This document shows, piece after piece, positions 44,450 through 53,527 of a stretch of DNA of 64,000 nucleotides. A model generated the notes under the pieces. That model saw only the letters and a program-made list of their open reading frames with translations, was not told the DNA's origin and made no database searches. How positions within the stretch are numbered: the first letter of the stretch is position 1; every line of letters begins with the position of its first letter. The DNA comes from Gordonia gummivorans (GTDB lineage: Bacteria; Actinomycetota; Actinomycetes; Mycobacteriales; Mycobacteriaceae). The DNA lies in contig NZ_JAKWBF010000004.1 in assembly GCF_022513585.1 (NCBI RefSeq), positions 178,611-242,610 of the forward strand, in the 5' to 3' direction. Made by a program: the position numbers and the translations under genes.

Positions 44450-45913
44450 GTGCGAAAACGTTCCATGCATCATGGAGGGATGGTTGACGAGACTGCAGGT
44501 GGCGCCGATTCCGGCTCGCGCACTTCGCGTGAGAACGTGATTCTGGTGCATTGGCACGACCTCGGGCGGCACCTTGCGTGCTATGGGGCCGAGGGTGTTG
44601 TGAGTCCCCATCTCGACGATCTCGCAGCTCGCGGCGTCCGATTCACCGACGCGCACGCGACTGCGCCGCTGTGTTCGCCGGCCCGTGGATCGCTGTTCAC
44701 CGGCCAGTATCCGCATCGGAACGGGCTGGTCGGGCTTGCCCATCACGGGTTCGAGTACCACCCGGGCGTCCGGACGCTGCCTTCGCTCCTCGGGGACGCC
44801 GGGTACCGCTCCGTGCTGTTCGGCATGCAGCACGAGAGCGCCGATCCGACGAAGCTGGGCTTCGACACGGTCGACGTCACGGAGTCGCGCTGCGATTACG
44901 TGGTGGCCCGGTCGCAGGAGTGGCTCACCGACCACGTCGCCACGACGCCGGACCAGCCGTTCTTCCTGACCGCGGGCTTCTTCGAGACGCATCGCCCCTA
45001 CCCGGCCGACGAGTACGACCACGCCGACCCCGACGGCCTCGGCGTGCCCGGTTTCCTGCCGGACACACCCGAGGTGCGCGAGGATCTTGCCGGCCTGCAC
45101 GGCAGCATCACTGCGGCCGACGCTGCGGTCGGCCGCCTGCTCGACACCGTCGATGCGCTCGGACTGGGTGAGACCACGTGGATCGTCTTCGTGACCGACC
45201 ACGGACTGGCCTTCCCGCGCGCGAAATCGACGCTGTATGCCGAAGGGACCGGGGTGGCGCTCATCGTCGCACCGCCGCGTGCGCGTGGCATCGCACCGCG
45301 GGTCTACGACGACCTGTTCTCCGGCGTGGATCTCGCGCCCACCGTGCTCGACCTGCTGGGTATCGGGTTGCCCGACGACATCGACGGCTACTCGCATGCC
45401 GGCCAGATCGATTCGCGTGACACACAACCGGTGCGCGGCGAGGTGTATACCGAGAAGACCTATCACGACGCCTTCGATCCGATCCGGGCCATTCGCACCA
45501 AGCGCTACAGCTACATCGAGAATTACGCCGACCGACCCGAACTTCTTCTGCCGCTTGACATCGCGGACAGTCTGTCGGCCACCGCGGTCGACAAGGTGCA
45601 GGCGGCCGCGCCGCGCGCCCACGCGGAACTCTACGATCTGCGCGACGATCCGTACGAGCGGACCAACCTCGTCGACGATCCGCGTTGTGCCGACGTCGTC
45701 GAGGAACTACGGACCCGACTGTCGCAGTGGCGCACCGCCACCGGCGATGACCTGCCCTCCGACGAGGCGGGCACCGCGATTGCCGAACGGTTCATGGCGG
45801 AATACCGGGAGAAGGCCGAACACGTGGCGCCGGACGAGGAGGCGTTGCCGTCGCGGCGGCCTCAGGGCGCGCGCCGTGAGCTCGCCGGTGGCGTCATCAC
45901 CGGCGTTCGCTGA
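44450..45913 (+). CDS. Type I sulfatase (formylglycine-dependent)
   Basis: This 487-residue alkaline-phosphatase-fold sulfatase has the formylglycine motif LCSPARGSLFTGQYPHRNG, with Cys75 of CSPAR as the residue to be oxidised. Metal-site residues appear in HWHDLGRHLACYG and FVTDHGLAFPRAKS. There is no signal peptide, so it is probably cytosolic. The start is uncertain: GTG 44450, ATG 44465 and ATG 44480 are all in frame. It precedes the sulfotransferase-cysDNC unit by 119 bp on the same strand, so hydrolysis and formation of sulfate esters are encoded side by side. Confidence 0.88.
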   Translation: MRKRSMHHGGMVDETAGGADSGSRTSRENVILVHWHDLGRHLACYGAEGVVSPHLDDLAARGVRFTDAHATAPLCSPARGSLFTGQYPHRNGLVGLAHHGFEYHPGVRTLPSLLGDAGYRSVLFGMQHESADPTKLGFDTVDVTESRCDYVVARSQEWLTDHVATTPDQPFFLTAGFFETHRPYPADEYDHADPDGLGVPGFLPDTPEVREDLAGLHGSITAADAAVGRLLDTVDALGLGETTWIVFVTDHGLAFPRAKSTLYAEGTGVALIVAPPRARGIAPRVYDDLFSGVDLAPTVLDLLGIGLPDDIDGYSHAGQIDSRDTQPVRGEVYTEKTYHDAFDPIRAIRTKRYSYIENYADRPELLLPLDIADSLSATAVDKVQAAAPRAHAELYDLRDDPYERTNLVDDPRCADVVEELRTRLSQWRTATGDDLPSDEAGTAIAERFMAEYREKAEHVAPDEEALPSRRPQGARRELAGGVITGVR

Positions 45914-46032
45914 CCGGTATGCACTGTCCGTCCTTGCCGCTGCACATGACGGCCTGAATGTAAAGACTTACGTTCTCGACGCTCGTAAAACCCCAGGTTG
46001 CGAAGTGTTTTCGGGTCGCTACACTTCCTCTC

Positions 46033-46830
46033 GTGTCGACGACGGAGAGTTATCTGGTGTGCGCCAGCCAGCGCAGCGGCAGCACGCTGCTCGTGGAATC
46101 GTTGGCGACGACGGGGGTTGCGGGAACGCCAGAAGAGTTCTTTCAGTACTTCTCCACCTCCTCGTTGTCGCCGCAGCCGCGGGAGTGGTTTGCCGGGGTC
46201 GACGATCCCGAGATCCTCGAGTTGCTCGCCCCGCTCGAACCGGGGACGGTGGATACTCGCGACGCCGATCAGTGGCGCAGCGACCTCCTCGATGCCGGGC
46301 GATCGGCCAACGGGGTGTGGGGCGGCAAGCTCATGTGGAACCAGACGCCGCTGCTGATCGCGCGCACTCGGGTGGGTTCCGGCTCGCTGCGGACCGCCAT
46401 CCGGTCACTCTTCGGTGGCACCGACCCGGTGTTCGTGCACGTCTATCGTGAAGATGTTGTGCCGCAAGCCGTGTCGATGTGGCGCGCGGTGCAGACCAGA
46501 ACGTGGCGCGACGACGGCGGCGGGGACAGCGCAGCTGCCGACAACGCGGTCTATCACGCGCGCGGCATCGCGCACCTCGCGGGAATCCTTGCCGAACAGG
46601 AACGACAGTGGCGCAACTGGTTTGCCGCCGAGGAGATCGAGACACTCGACATCGAATTCGTCGAGTTGGTGAAGGATCCCACCAAGGCGACGGCCCGTGT
46701 TCTCGAGGCGATCGGCCAGGACCCGGAGCTCGCGCCGCCGCCACCGCTGAAACCCCAGTCCAATACCCGCTCGAAGGAATGGGCGCAGCAGTATCGAGAA
46801 GACGCCGCCCGGAACGGATACCCACTATGA
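46033..46830 (+). CDS. stf0: Stf0-type sulfotransferase (trehalose 2-sulfotransferase family)
   Basis: This 265-residue protein has the PAPS-binding loop YLVCASQRSGSTLLVESL near its N-terminus, and GTPEEFFQYF, GVWGGKLMWNQ and FVHVYREDVVPQAVSMW, all typical of Stf0. In M. tuberculosis Stf0 transfers sulfate from PAPS to trehalose, the first step of sulfolipid-1 synthesis. Start is GTG at 46033. Its stop overlaps the cysD start by 4 bp (ATGA at 46827-46830), tying it to PAPS production. Whether trehalose is the acceptor here is inferred from the family. Confidence 0.92.
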   Translation: MSTTESYLVCASQRSGSTLLVESLATTGVAGTPEEFFQYFSTSSLSPQPREWFAGVDDPEILELLAPLEPGTVDTRDADQWRSDLLDAGRSANGVWGGKLMWNQTPLLIARTRVGSGSLRTAIRSLFGGTDPVFVHVYREDVVPQAVSMWRAVQTRTWRDDGGGDSAAADNAVYHARGIAHLAGILAEQERQWRNWFAAEEIETLDIEFVELVKDPTKATARVLEAIGQDPELAPPPPLKPQSNTRSKEWAQQYREDAARNGYPL

Positions 46831-47804
46831 GTGCTTTGGCCCAGAGCGATACCGTTGACCCCGTCGGCGCTGTCGACGCCGTCGACGTCGACCATGTCGC
46901 CGCCATCCGTGTCCTGGAGGCGGAGGCCGTCCACATCATCCGCGAGGTCGCGGCCGAACTCGAGCATCCAGTGCTTCTGTTCTCGGGAGGCAAGGACTCG
47001 ATCGTCCTGTTACGCCTGGCGGAGAAGGCTTTTCGGCCCGCGCCGCTGCCATTCCCGATCCTGCATGTGGATACCGGCCACAACTTCGACGAGGTCATCG
47101 ACTTCCGTGATCGCCGCGTCGCGCCCACTCCGGAGAATCCGGAAGGGATCGAGTTGATCGTCGCATCGGTCCAGGAGTCGATCGATTCGGGCCGGGTGGC
47201 CGAGTCGACCGACCCGTCCGGTTCGCGCAACCGTCTGCAGACCCGCACCTTGCTCGACGCACTCGAGGCGGGCGGCTTCGACGCCGCGTTCGGTGGTGCA
47301 CGACGCGACGAGGATCGCGCCCGCGCCAAGGAACGGGTGTTCAGCTTCCGAGACGAGTTCGGTCAGTGGGATCCGCGCGCTCAGCGACCCGAGCCGTGGT
47401 CGCTCTACAACGGTCGGATCCGACCGCGCGAGTCGGTGCGGGTGTTCCCGCTGTCCAACTGGACCGAACTCGACATCTGGCGCTACATCGAACTCGAAGG
47501 GCTCGAACTTCCCTCGATCTACTTCGCGAGTGAGCGTGAGGTTTTCGACCGCGACGGCATCTTGCTCGCGGTGTCGGAGTATTCGCAGCCGGCCGATCAT
47601 CACGTCGTCACCACCGAGTGGGTGCGCTACCGCACCGTCGGCGACCTGACCATCACCGGTGCGGTGCGCTCACAGGCCAGTACGATTCCGCAGATCATCG
47701 AAGAGATTTCTGCCGCAACGGTTTCCGAGCGCGGAGAGACCCGCGCCGACGACCGTACATCCAGCGCGGCCATGGAAGACCGCAAACGCGAAGGATACTT
47801 CTGA
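46827..47804 (+). CDS. cysD: Sulfate adenylyltransferase subunit 2
   Basis: This 325-residue PP-loop ATP sulfurylase small subunit has SGGKDS at residues 53-58, FPILHVDTGHNFDEVIDFRD, GGARRDEDRARAKER and FPLSNWTELDIWRYI. With CysN it forms adenosine phosphosulfate. The N-terminus (residues 1-20) is a low-complexity Asp/Val/Ala stretch. Its ends overlap both neighbours (ATGA with stf0, TGATG with cysNC), so the three genes are translationally coupled. Confidence 0.96.
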   Translation: MSALAQSDTVDPVGAVDAVDVDHVAAIRVLEAEAVHIIREVAAELEHPVLLFSGGKDSIVLLRLAEKAFRPAPLPFPILHVDTGHNFDEVIDFRDRRVAPTPENPEGIELIVASVQESIDSGRVAESTDPSGSRNRLQTRTLLDALEAGGFDAAFGGARRDEDRARAKERVFSFRDEFGQWDPRAQRPEPWSLYNGRIRPRESVRVFPLSNWTELDIWRYIELEGLELPSIYFASEREVFDRDGILLAVSEYSQPADHHVVTTEWVRYRTVGDLTITGAVRSQASTIPQIIEEISAATVSERGETRADDRTSSAAMEDRKREGYF

Positions 47805-49738
47805 TGACCTCGACGACATCGCTCCCGGCCCCCGCGTCGACCACCGACGTCGGTGAATCCTTGCATACGCACGGCCGCCAGTTTCTCCGCATCGCCACCG
47901 CGGGAAGCGTCGACGACGGCAAATCCACGCTGATCGGCCGCATCCTGCACGACACCGGCAGTCTGCCGACCGATCACCTCGCCGCCGTCACCAACGGCGA
48001 CGGCGACGTCGATCTGGCGGCGCTGTCGGACGGACTGCGTGCCGAACGCGAACAGGGCATCACGATCGATGTCGCGTACCGGTTCTTCGCGACGCAGACG
48101 CGCAGCTACGTTCTCGCCGACACCCCCGGGCATGAGCGCTACACCCGCAACATGTTCACCGGCGCGTCGAATGCACACGTCGCCGTGCTGCTCATCGACG
48201 CGCACAGCGGTTTGCAGCGTCAGACCCGACGCCACGCGCGGATCGCGACGTTGGTCGGTGTCCCGCATGTGATCGCGGCGGTCAACAAGATCGACCTCGT
48301 CGACTTCTCGGAAGCACGATTCGACCAGATCAGGGCCGACTTGGCCGACCTGGCAACACAACTCGGCATCGATGAGATCTCGGCGATCCCGGTCGCGGCC
48401 AAACACGGCGACAACGTGGTGCACCGTTCGGCGCGCACCCCCTGGTACGAGGGTCCGACGCTGCTGGAGTACCTCGAAGGCGTCGAACTCGTCGCACCCG
48501 CGCCGTTGCGCGAAGAGTTGCGGTTGCCGGTGCAGTGGGTGTCGCGTCCCACCGAGAAGCATCGTCGTACCTACACGGGACGGTTGGCGGCGGGCACGAT
48601 GAAGGTGGGCGACGAGATCCTCGTGCTGCCGTCCGGCAGTCGCAGCGTCGTCACCGCACTCGACACCCTCGACGACGACCGCGACGTGGCTGTGGCGCCC
48701 TTGTCGGTCGGCGTCCAACTCGCCGACGACATCGACATCGGCCGCGGCGACGTGATCGTCAGCGGCGTAGACGGAGCACACACCCCGGTACTGGCCCGGG
48801 AGATCGACGCCCACGTCTGCTGGCTATCGACGACCCCGCTGCGGGCCGGGGATCGGGTGGCGCTCAAGCACGGCGCGTCGACGGTCCGGGCCACCGTGCA
48901 GTCGCTGGAGCGACGGCTCGACCCGGACACGCTGATCGAGCATGTCGGCCCAGGGGAGTTGACCCTCAACGACATCGGCACCATCACGTTGCGGACGTCG
49001 TCGGTGGTGACGGCGGATCGCTACGCGGAGAACCGCGACACCGGTGCCTTCATCCTGATCGACGAGGCGTCCAACGACACCGTCGCCGCAGGAACGATCC
49101 TCGAACCACGAGAAGTGGTTCCCGGCAAGGCAACTCGTAACGACATCAAATGGCATCCGAGTTCGCTGGCCCGCGCCGAACGGTGGACCCTGACCGGGCA
49201 GCGCGGCGCAACCGTGTGGCTCACCGGTCTTCCCGCGTCGGGTAAATCGACGGTGGCCGTCGCGCTCGAACGTGCGATCGTCGCGCGCGGCCGGGTGGCT
49301 TACCTCCTCGACGGTGACAACATCCGACACGGCATCTCCGACGATCTGGGTTTCTCGCCGGGCGATCGCGCCGAGAACATCCGGCGCGTGGGTCATCTCG
49401 CCCGACTCTTCGCCGACGCCGGGGTCGTGGCCATCGCGTCGATGGTGTCCCCGTTGCGCTCCGACCGCGACATAGCCCGTGAACTTCACCGTGTCGCCGA
49501 CCTCGAGTTCATCGAGGTCCATGTCTCGACGCCGGTCAACGAGTGCGAACGCCGAGATCCCAAGGGGCTCTACCTGCGTGCGCGCCGGGGCGAACTTCGC
49601 GGACTCACGGGCATCGACGCGCCCTACGAGAGTCCGGACCACCCCGACCTCCGATTCGACACCACCGGCGCCGACATCGACGCGCTCGCCGCGTTGGTGC
49701 TGGGAGCACTGATGGACCGCGGGATCATCGAGGCCTGA
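47804..49738 (+). CDS. cysNC: Bifunctional CysNC: sulfate adenylyltransferase subunit 1 and APS kinase
   Basis: This 644-residue fusion has an N-terminal EF-Tu-like GTPase CysN (G1 AGSVDDGKST at 33-42; DTPGHERYTRNM; NKIDLVDF) and a C-terminal APS kinase CysC (Walker A GLPASGKST at about 474-482; DGDNIRHGI; FVE-type loop FIEVHVSTPVNECERRDPKG). Together with CysD it converts sulfate through APS to PAPS. The N-terminal methionine lies inside the stop of cysD. The fused form is usual in mycobacteria. No cysH or other reduction gene follows, so the product PAPS is likely used for sulfation as well as assimilation. Confidence 0.96.
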   Translation: MTSTTSLPAPASTTDVGESLHTHGRQFLRIATAGSVDDGKSTLIGRILHDTGSLPTDHLAAVTNGDGDVDLAALSDGLRAEREQGITIDVAYRFFATQTRSYVLADTPGHERYTRNMFTGASNAHVAVLLIDAHSGLQRQTRRHARIATLVGVPHVIAAVNKIDLVDFSEARFDQIRADLADLATQLGIDEISAIPVAAKHGDNVVHRSARTPWYEGPTLLEYLEGVELVAPAPLREELRLPVQWVSRPTEKHRRTYTGRLAAGTMKVGDEILVLPSGSRSVVTALDTLDDDRDVAVAPLSVGVQLADDIDIGRGDVIVSGVDGAHTPVLAREIDAHVCWLSTTPLRAGDRVALKHGASTVRATVQSLERRLDPDTLIEHVGPGELTLNDIGTITLRTSSVVTADRYAENRDTGAFILIDEASNDTVAAGTILEPREVVPGKATRNDIKWHPSSLARAERWTLTGQRGATVWLTGLPASGKSTVAVALERAIVARGRVAYLLDGDNIRHGISDDLGFSPGDRAENIRRVGHLARLFADAGVVAIASMVSPLRSDRDIARELHRVADLEFIEVHVSTPVNECERRDPKGLYLRARRGELRGLTGIDAPYESPDHPDLRFDTTGADIDALAALVLGALMDRGIIEA

Positions 49739-49740
49739 CG

Positions 49741-49842
49741 CTCCGCCCGCCATCCCGCTCCGCCCGCCATCCCGCTCCGCCCGCCATCCCGCTCCGCCCG
49801 CCATCCCGCTCCGCCCGCCATCCCGCTCCGCCCGCCATCCCG
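49741..49842. repeat. 17-bp tandem repeat, six copies
   Basis: Unit CTCCGCCCGCCATCCCG is repeated six times without change from 49741 to 49842, starting 3 bp after the cysNC stop codon. It runs straight into the cruciform repeat at 49847. Exact unit identity suggests recent slippage, so the copy number probably varies among strains. Confidence 0.97.
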
Positions 49843-49846
49843 CTCC

Positions 49847-49953
49847 CTGAGGTGCTCGAGGCGCTAGCCGAGAGCCTCGAAGGGTTGGTGAGACAAAGAA
49901 TTTCATCTCACCAGGGCCTTCGAGGTTCCTCGCTTGCGCTCGTCGCACCTCAG
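49847..49953. repeat. 107-bp cruciform repeat, copy 2
   Basis: Outer arms are CTGAGGTG and CACCTCAG. Middle blocks are AGCCTCGAAGG and CCTTCGAGGTT. The inner hairpin is GGTGAGA-caaagaattt-catCTCACC. The sequence is recognisably related to 42042-42149 (shared ends, the AGCCTCGAAGG block, the GGTGAGAC centre). It lies between the convergent cysNC and efeB genes. Confidence 0.85.
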
Positions 49954-49984
49954 CCGGCGGTAGGGTAGGCGGCGGTAAAGCGAC

Positions 49985-51292
49985 CTAAGACTCGAACAAC
50001 CCCTGACCCCACCACTCGCCGTCGGCCAGTCCGGGCGGAACCGCGAAGATCGATGAGCCGTTGGGGATCAGGTATTCGGTCATGGCGTCGCGTCGTGAAA
50101 GTTCTTGCTGCATCGGGATGAACTGGGTCTGCGGGTCCCGGTTGAAGGCGATGAAGAACAAACCGGCGTCGAGGTGGCCGAATCCGTCGGAACCGTCGGT
50201 GAAGTTGTATCCGCGCCGGAGGATCTGCACACCGCCGAGGTTGTCCGGATGTGCCAGGCGCACATGGGCATTGCGCGGGATCATGGGTGCGCCGTAGGAG
50301 GTGATCTGGAAGTCGGGGGTGTCGAATTCCTTCTTCTGGCCCAACGGTGCGCCGCTGTTCTTCTCTCGGCCGATGATCTGCTCCTGCTCAAGGAGGTTGG
50401 CGCGGTCCCACGGCTCGATGTCCATCCGGATACGACGGGCAACCAGATAGCTGCCGCCAGTCATCCATTGGGCTCCCGGCGGATTGTCGGCGGCGTCCAC
50501 CCACACCCAGCGGTCGAGCAGGTCGGTGTCCTCGGCGCGCAGGTTCGCGGTGCCGTCCTTGAACCCGAACATGTTTCGCGGGGTCTCCTGGGCCTGCGTG
50601 GTGGAGGCGGTGCGACCGAAGCCGAGCTGCGACCATCGCACGGCCACCACCCCGAAACCCATTCGGGCGAGGTTGCGGATCGCGTGGACGGCGACTTGCG
50701 GGTCGTCGGCGCAGGCCTGCACGCAGATGTCGCCGTAGGAGCGCAGCGGATCGATGCGCTCGGCAGCGAAGATGGGAAGGTCCTGCAGCACAGCCGGTTT
50801 CCGGTCGGCGAGACCGAATCGGTCGCCGCGGCCGGGAAATGCTGCGGTGGGTCCGAACAGTCCGGGACCGAATCCGATGGTCAGGGTGAGCTTTGACGGC
50901 GAGAGTCCCAGCGCCTCACCGGTGTCGGCGGGTGGGACGTAGTTGCCCAACCCGGTCGCGCCGTTCTCGACGGTCTCTTCGCCGCGCGTCATCCGCTCCG
51001 CGGCAACCGTCCACGCTTTGAGCACGGCCACCAGATCGTCACGCGACTCGGTCACGACGTCGAAACTGGCGAAATGCAGACGATCCTGGGCCGCGGTCAC
51101 GATGCCGGCCTGTCGCTCGCCGCGGAACGCGACGATCTCCGACGACTCCTCCGGCTCGGGCGCAGTCGCCCGGCCGACGGCCATCCCGCCGGCCGCAGCG
51201 ACCACCACACCGGCCCCGGCGCCACCCAGCAACGCGCGCCGCGACAGCCGCGAGCGTCCTGAATCTTCCGGTGCCGGTGTGGTTTCGCTCAT
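49985..51292 (-). CDS. efeB: Deferrochelatase/Dyp-type peroxidase EfeB (Tat-exported)
   Basis: This 435-residue protein has a twin-arginine signal (SRLSRRALLGGAGAGVVVAAAGG). The Dyp-type peroxidase body has the GxxDG block FGFKDGTANL and a conserved Arg region in LVARRIRMDIEPWDR. EfeB binds heme outside the membrane and, with EfeO and EfeU, supports iron uptake. It follows efeO by 38 bp on the same strand and is last in the efeUOB unit. Confidence 0.93.
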   Translation of the reverse strand: MSETTPAPEDSGRSRLSRRALLGGAGAGVVVAAAGGMAVGRATAPEPEESSEIVAFRGERQAGIVTAAQDRLHFASFDVVTESRDDLVAVLKAWTVAAERMTRGEETVENGATGLGNYVPPADTGEALGLSPSKLTLTIGFGPGLFGPTAAFPGRGDRFGLADRKPAVLQDLPIFAAERIDPLRSYGDICVQACADDPQVAVHAIRNLARMGFGVVAVRWSQLGFGRTASTTQAQETPRNMFGFKDGTANLRAEDTDLLDRWVWVDAADNPPGAQWMTGGSYLVARRIRMDIEPWDRANLLEQEQIIGREKNSGAPLGQKKEFDTPDFQITSYGAPMIPRNAHVRLAHPDNLGGVQILRRGYNFTDGSDGFGHLDAGLFFIAFNRDPQTQFIPMQQELSRRDAMTEYLIPNGSSIFAVPPGLADGEWWGQGLFES

Positions 51293-51330
51293 CGTGTCCC
51301 CGTCATCGCGTCCCAGTCGTCGTATAGACG

Positions 51331-52557
51331 TTACTGCGGCAGGACGATGCCCGGCACCTGCGAGAGGGTCGCCGACAAGGCGTCGATCTTGGCCGACAGA
51401 TCCTTGCGCTGCTCCTGTGTCACCTGCGTGTAGGAGACGTAACCCTCGCCCTGCTGGAACTGGTTGATCGCGGCGCGAACATCCGCGAACTGCGCGGTGA
51501 TCTTGTCCATCAGCGGCTGGTCCTTGGCGGAGATGATCGGCTGCATGGTCGCGATGACCGTCTCCGAACCGTCCACGTTGGCGGCGAAGTCCCAGAGGTC
51601 GGTGTGCGAGTAGCGATCTTCCTCACCGTTGACCTTGGTGGCAGCGACCTCGTCGATCAGGGCCTGCGCTCCCTGAACGAAAGATCTTGTCTCGAAGTTG
51701 AAGTCGGGCTTGTTGACCTCGTCGTGCAGCTTGTTGACGTTGGCGAGCAACAAGTCTGCCTGCTGGTCGATGTTGGCCTTGGTGTCGGTGGCCTTGGCGT
51801 TGGCCGCGTCGGCCGGACTGATCTGTCCTTCGCCGTCACCGATCTCGTTCGGCTGCGGCGGCCACAGGAATCGTTCGATGCGGTGGAAGCCGGTGAACGG
51901 TTGCGTGCCGTTTTCGGTGTCGTCCCAACGCATGTCGATGGCCGGGTCGAGGTCGGGGAACGACTCGGCGACCGGCTCGATGCGCTCGTAGGGCGTGCGC
52001 ACGAGACCGAACTGGGCGCGCGCGGCGTCGAGGTTGCCGCTCTTGACGTTGTTCACGAACGACTGGGTCTGTGCCTGCAGCGTGTTCAACTGGTTGCGGA
52101 CATAGCCGAGGTAGGCGACCTTGGCGGCGTTGACATCCGCGGGCACCTCGGCCTTTTCCTTCTTCTCACCGCTGACGGTGATCTCCTTGCGGATACCGGT
52201 GCCGACCATGCCGGGCTTGCAGGCCACGGTGTAGGTGCCCGGGTCGACGATCTCGACCGTCAGGTTGCCGGAGACACCCGGACCGATGTTCTCGACCTCG
52301 CCGAGAACCCGGTTGTTGTTGCCATAGACGTAGAACTCGGTGACCTTGGTCCCGTTGTTGGTCACGGTGAAATCGACGTCGCCGGTCTGCGCTTCGGTGC
52401 TCGCCAGATCGCACTCCGAGTCCGACGAGGTCACCTTGATGGCGCCCTCCGAGTCGGTCTTCGACGTGCAGCCCACCAGGAGCAGCGGGGTGGCGCACAC
52501 AAGGGCGGCGGCAATTGTCGTCGCTACCTTGCGATTCGCTCGAAGGCGTTTGCGCAT
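51331..52557 (-). CDS. efeO: Iron uptake lipoprotein EfeO (imelysin/M75 family)
   Basis: This 408-residue protein begins MRKRLRANRKVATTIAAALV with lipobox LLVGC near residue 30. The N-terminal third (KVTSSDSECDLASTEAQTGDVDFTVTN...YGNNNRVLGEVENIGPG...YTVACKPGM) is a cupredoxin-like domain. The C-terminal part is an imelysin domain with the GFHRIERFLW (HxxE-type) metal motif. EfeO is thought to present iron to the EfeU channel. ATG at 52557 fixes the start; the open frame upstream belongs to efeU in another phase. It lies 11 bp after efeU. Confidence 0.94.
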   Translation of the reverse strand: MRKRLRANRKVATTIAAALVCATPLLLVGCTSKTDSEGAIKVTSSDSECDLASTEAQTGDVDFTVTNNGTKVTEFYVYGNNNRVLGEVENIGPGVSGNLTVEIVDPGTYTVACKPGMVGTGIRKEITVSGEKKEKAEVPADVNAAKVAYLGYVRNQLNTLQAQTQSFVNNVKSGNLDAARAQFGLVRTPYERIEPVAESFPDLDPAIDMRWDDTENGTQPFTGFHRIERFLWPPQPNEIGDGEGQISPADAANAKATDTKANIDQQADLLLANVNKLHDEVNKPDFNFETRSFVQGAQALIDEVAATKVNGEEDRYSHTDLWDFAANVDGSETVIATMQPIISAKDQPLMDKITAQFADVRAAINQFQQGEGYVSYTQVTQEQRKDLSAKIDALSATLSQVPGIVLPQ

Positions 52558-52568
52558 CGGGTTTCCTT

Positions 52569-53492
52569 TCAGCGGCCGGCGTCGGGAGTTGCCGGGGTTT
52601 CGGGGGAGGTGTCGGCGGGCGTGCTCGCGGGAGCGCGATCGGCCGGTCGACGGCGGTTGGCGCGTAGGAAGATCGTCAGCACCACCACGACGTAGAGCAC
52701 CCAGGCCACCACCTGCAAGACGGTGGGGTCGGGCCGGAAGTTGAAGATGCCCGCGAGCACCGTGCCGTACCACGACGACTGGTCGTAACTCGCGGAGATG
52801 TCGAAGGCGATGTTGTTGAGGCCGGGTAGCCAGCCGACCGTCTGCAACGCGCGCACCCCGTAGGAGAGGATGCCCGCGGCGACGATGATCAGGAAGATCC
52901 CGGTGTAGAGGAAGAACCGGTGGAAATCCAGGCGGATCGCACCCTGATAGAGGAGCACCGTCAGCACGATCGCGACCACCACGCCGATCAGCAGACCCAG
53001 CAGTGGCCACCATCCGCCCGACACGCTCTCCGCATATCCGACCATCAGCAGCGCGGTCTCGAAGCCCTCTCGGCCGACGGCCAGGAAGGCCAGGCCCATC
53101 ACCGACGCACCGCCGGCCAGCAGTGCGTCGGACATGCTGTCCTTCAGGTCCGACGAGATGTGCGAGGCGGCCTTGCTCATCCACAGCACCATGAAGGTGA
53201 CGATCGCCACCGCGACCAGCGACGCGACTCCGGCGATCAGCTCGGCGGCCAACGGCGTCATCGTCGACGTCCCGAAATGGATGACGAGGAAGACGACCAC
53301 CACCATGGCGACCGCTGCCGCGACACCTGCCCAGATCCATTTGAGGGCGCCGCGGCGGCCCGCACGCGTCACGAAGGCCACCAGAATCATGACCACAATG
53401 CCGGTTTCGAGGCCTTCGCGAAGTCCTATCAGTCCGCTTCCGAACATCTGCGCGAAAACCGAGGGCGCGCCACCCGAAGCGAGAATCTCCAC
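52569..53492 (-). CDS. efeU: Ferrous iron permease EfeU (FTR1 family)
   Basis: This 307-residue membrane protein has about seven helices and two FTR1 iron motifs: REGLE (residues 25-29, in GLREGLETGIV) and REGFE (GREGFETALLM). It would move iron across the plasma membrane with EfeO and EfeB. ATG at 53492 starts MEILASGGAPSVFAQMFGSG. An IdeR/DtxR-like box lies about 36 bp upstream, so the operon is probably repressed by iron. Confidence 0.94.
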   Translation of the reverse strand: MEILASGGAPSVFAQMFGSGLIGLREGLETGIVVMILVAFVTRAGRRGALKWIWAGVAAAVAMVVVVFLVIHFGTSTMTPLAAELIAGVASLVAVAIVTFMVLWMSKAASHISSDLKDSMSDALLAGGASVMGLAFLAVGREGFETALLMVGYAESVSGGWWPLLGLLIGVVVAIVLTVLLYQGAIRLDFHRFFLYTGIFLIIVAAGILSYGVRALQTVGWLPGLNNIAFDISASYDQSSWYGTVLAGIFNFRPDPTVLQVVAWVLYVVVVLTIFLRANRRRPADRAPASTPADTSPETPATPDAGR

Positions 53493-53527
53493 CGTGCTCT
53501 TTCCGACGGCCCGCTCCCGAAGCGGAG

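Noticed and set aside
45955..46020. GTAA-n4-TTAC upstream of stf0 as a sulfur-regulator operator
   Set aside because: The arms are only 4 bp and I know no matching actinobacterial sulfur regulator site. It is too weak to list.
49741..49842. Six 17-bp repeats considered as a CRISPR array or as protein repeats
   Set aside because: There are no spacers, and the array begins after a stop codon with no ribosome binding site. It is a minisatellite.
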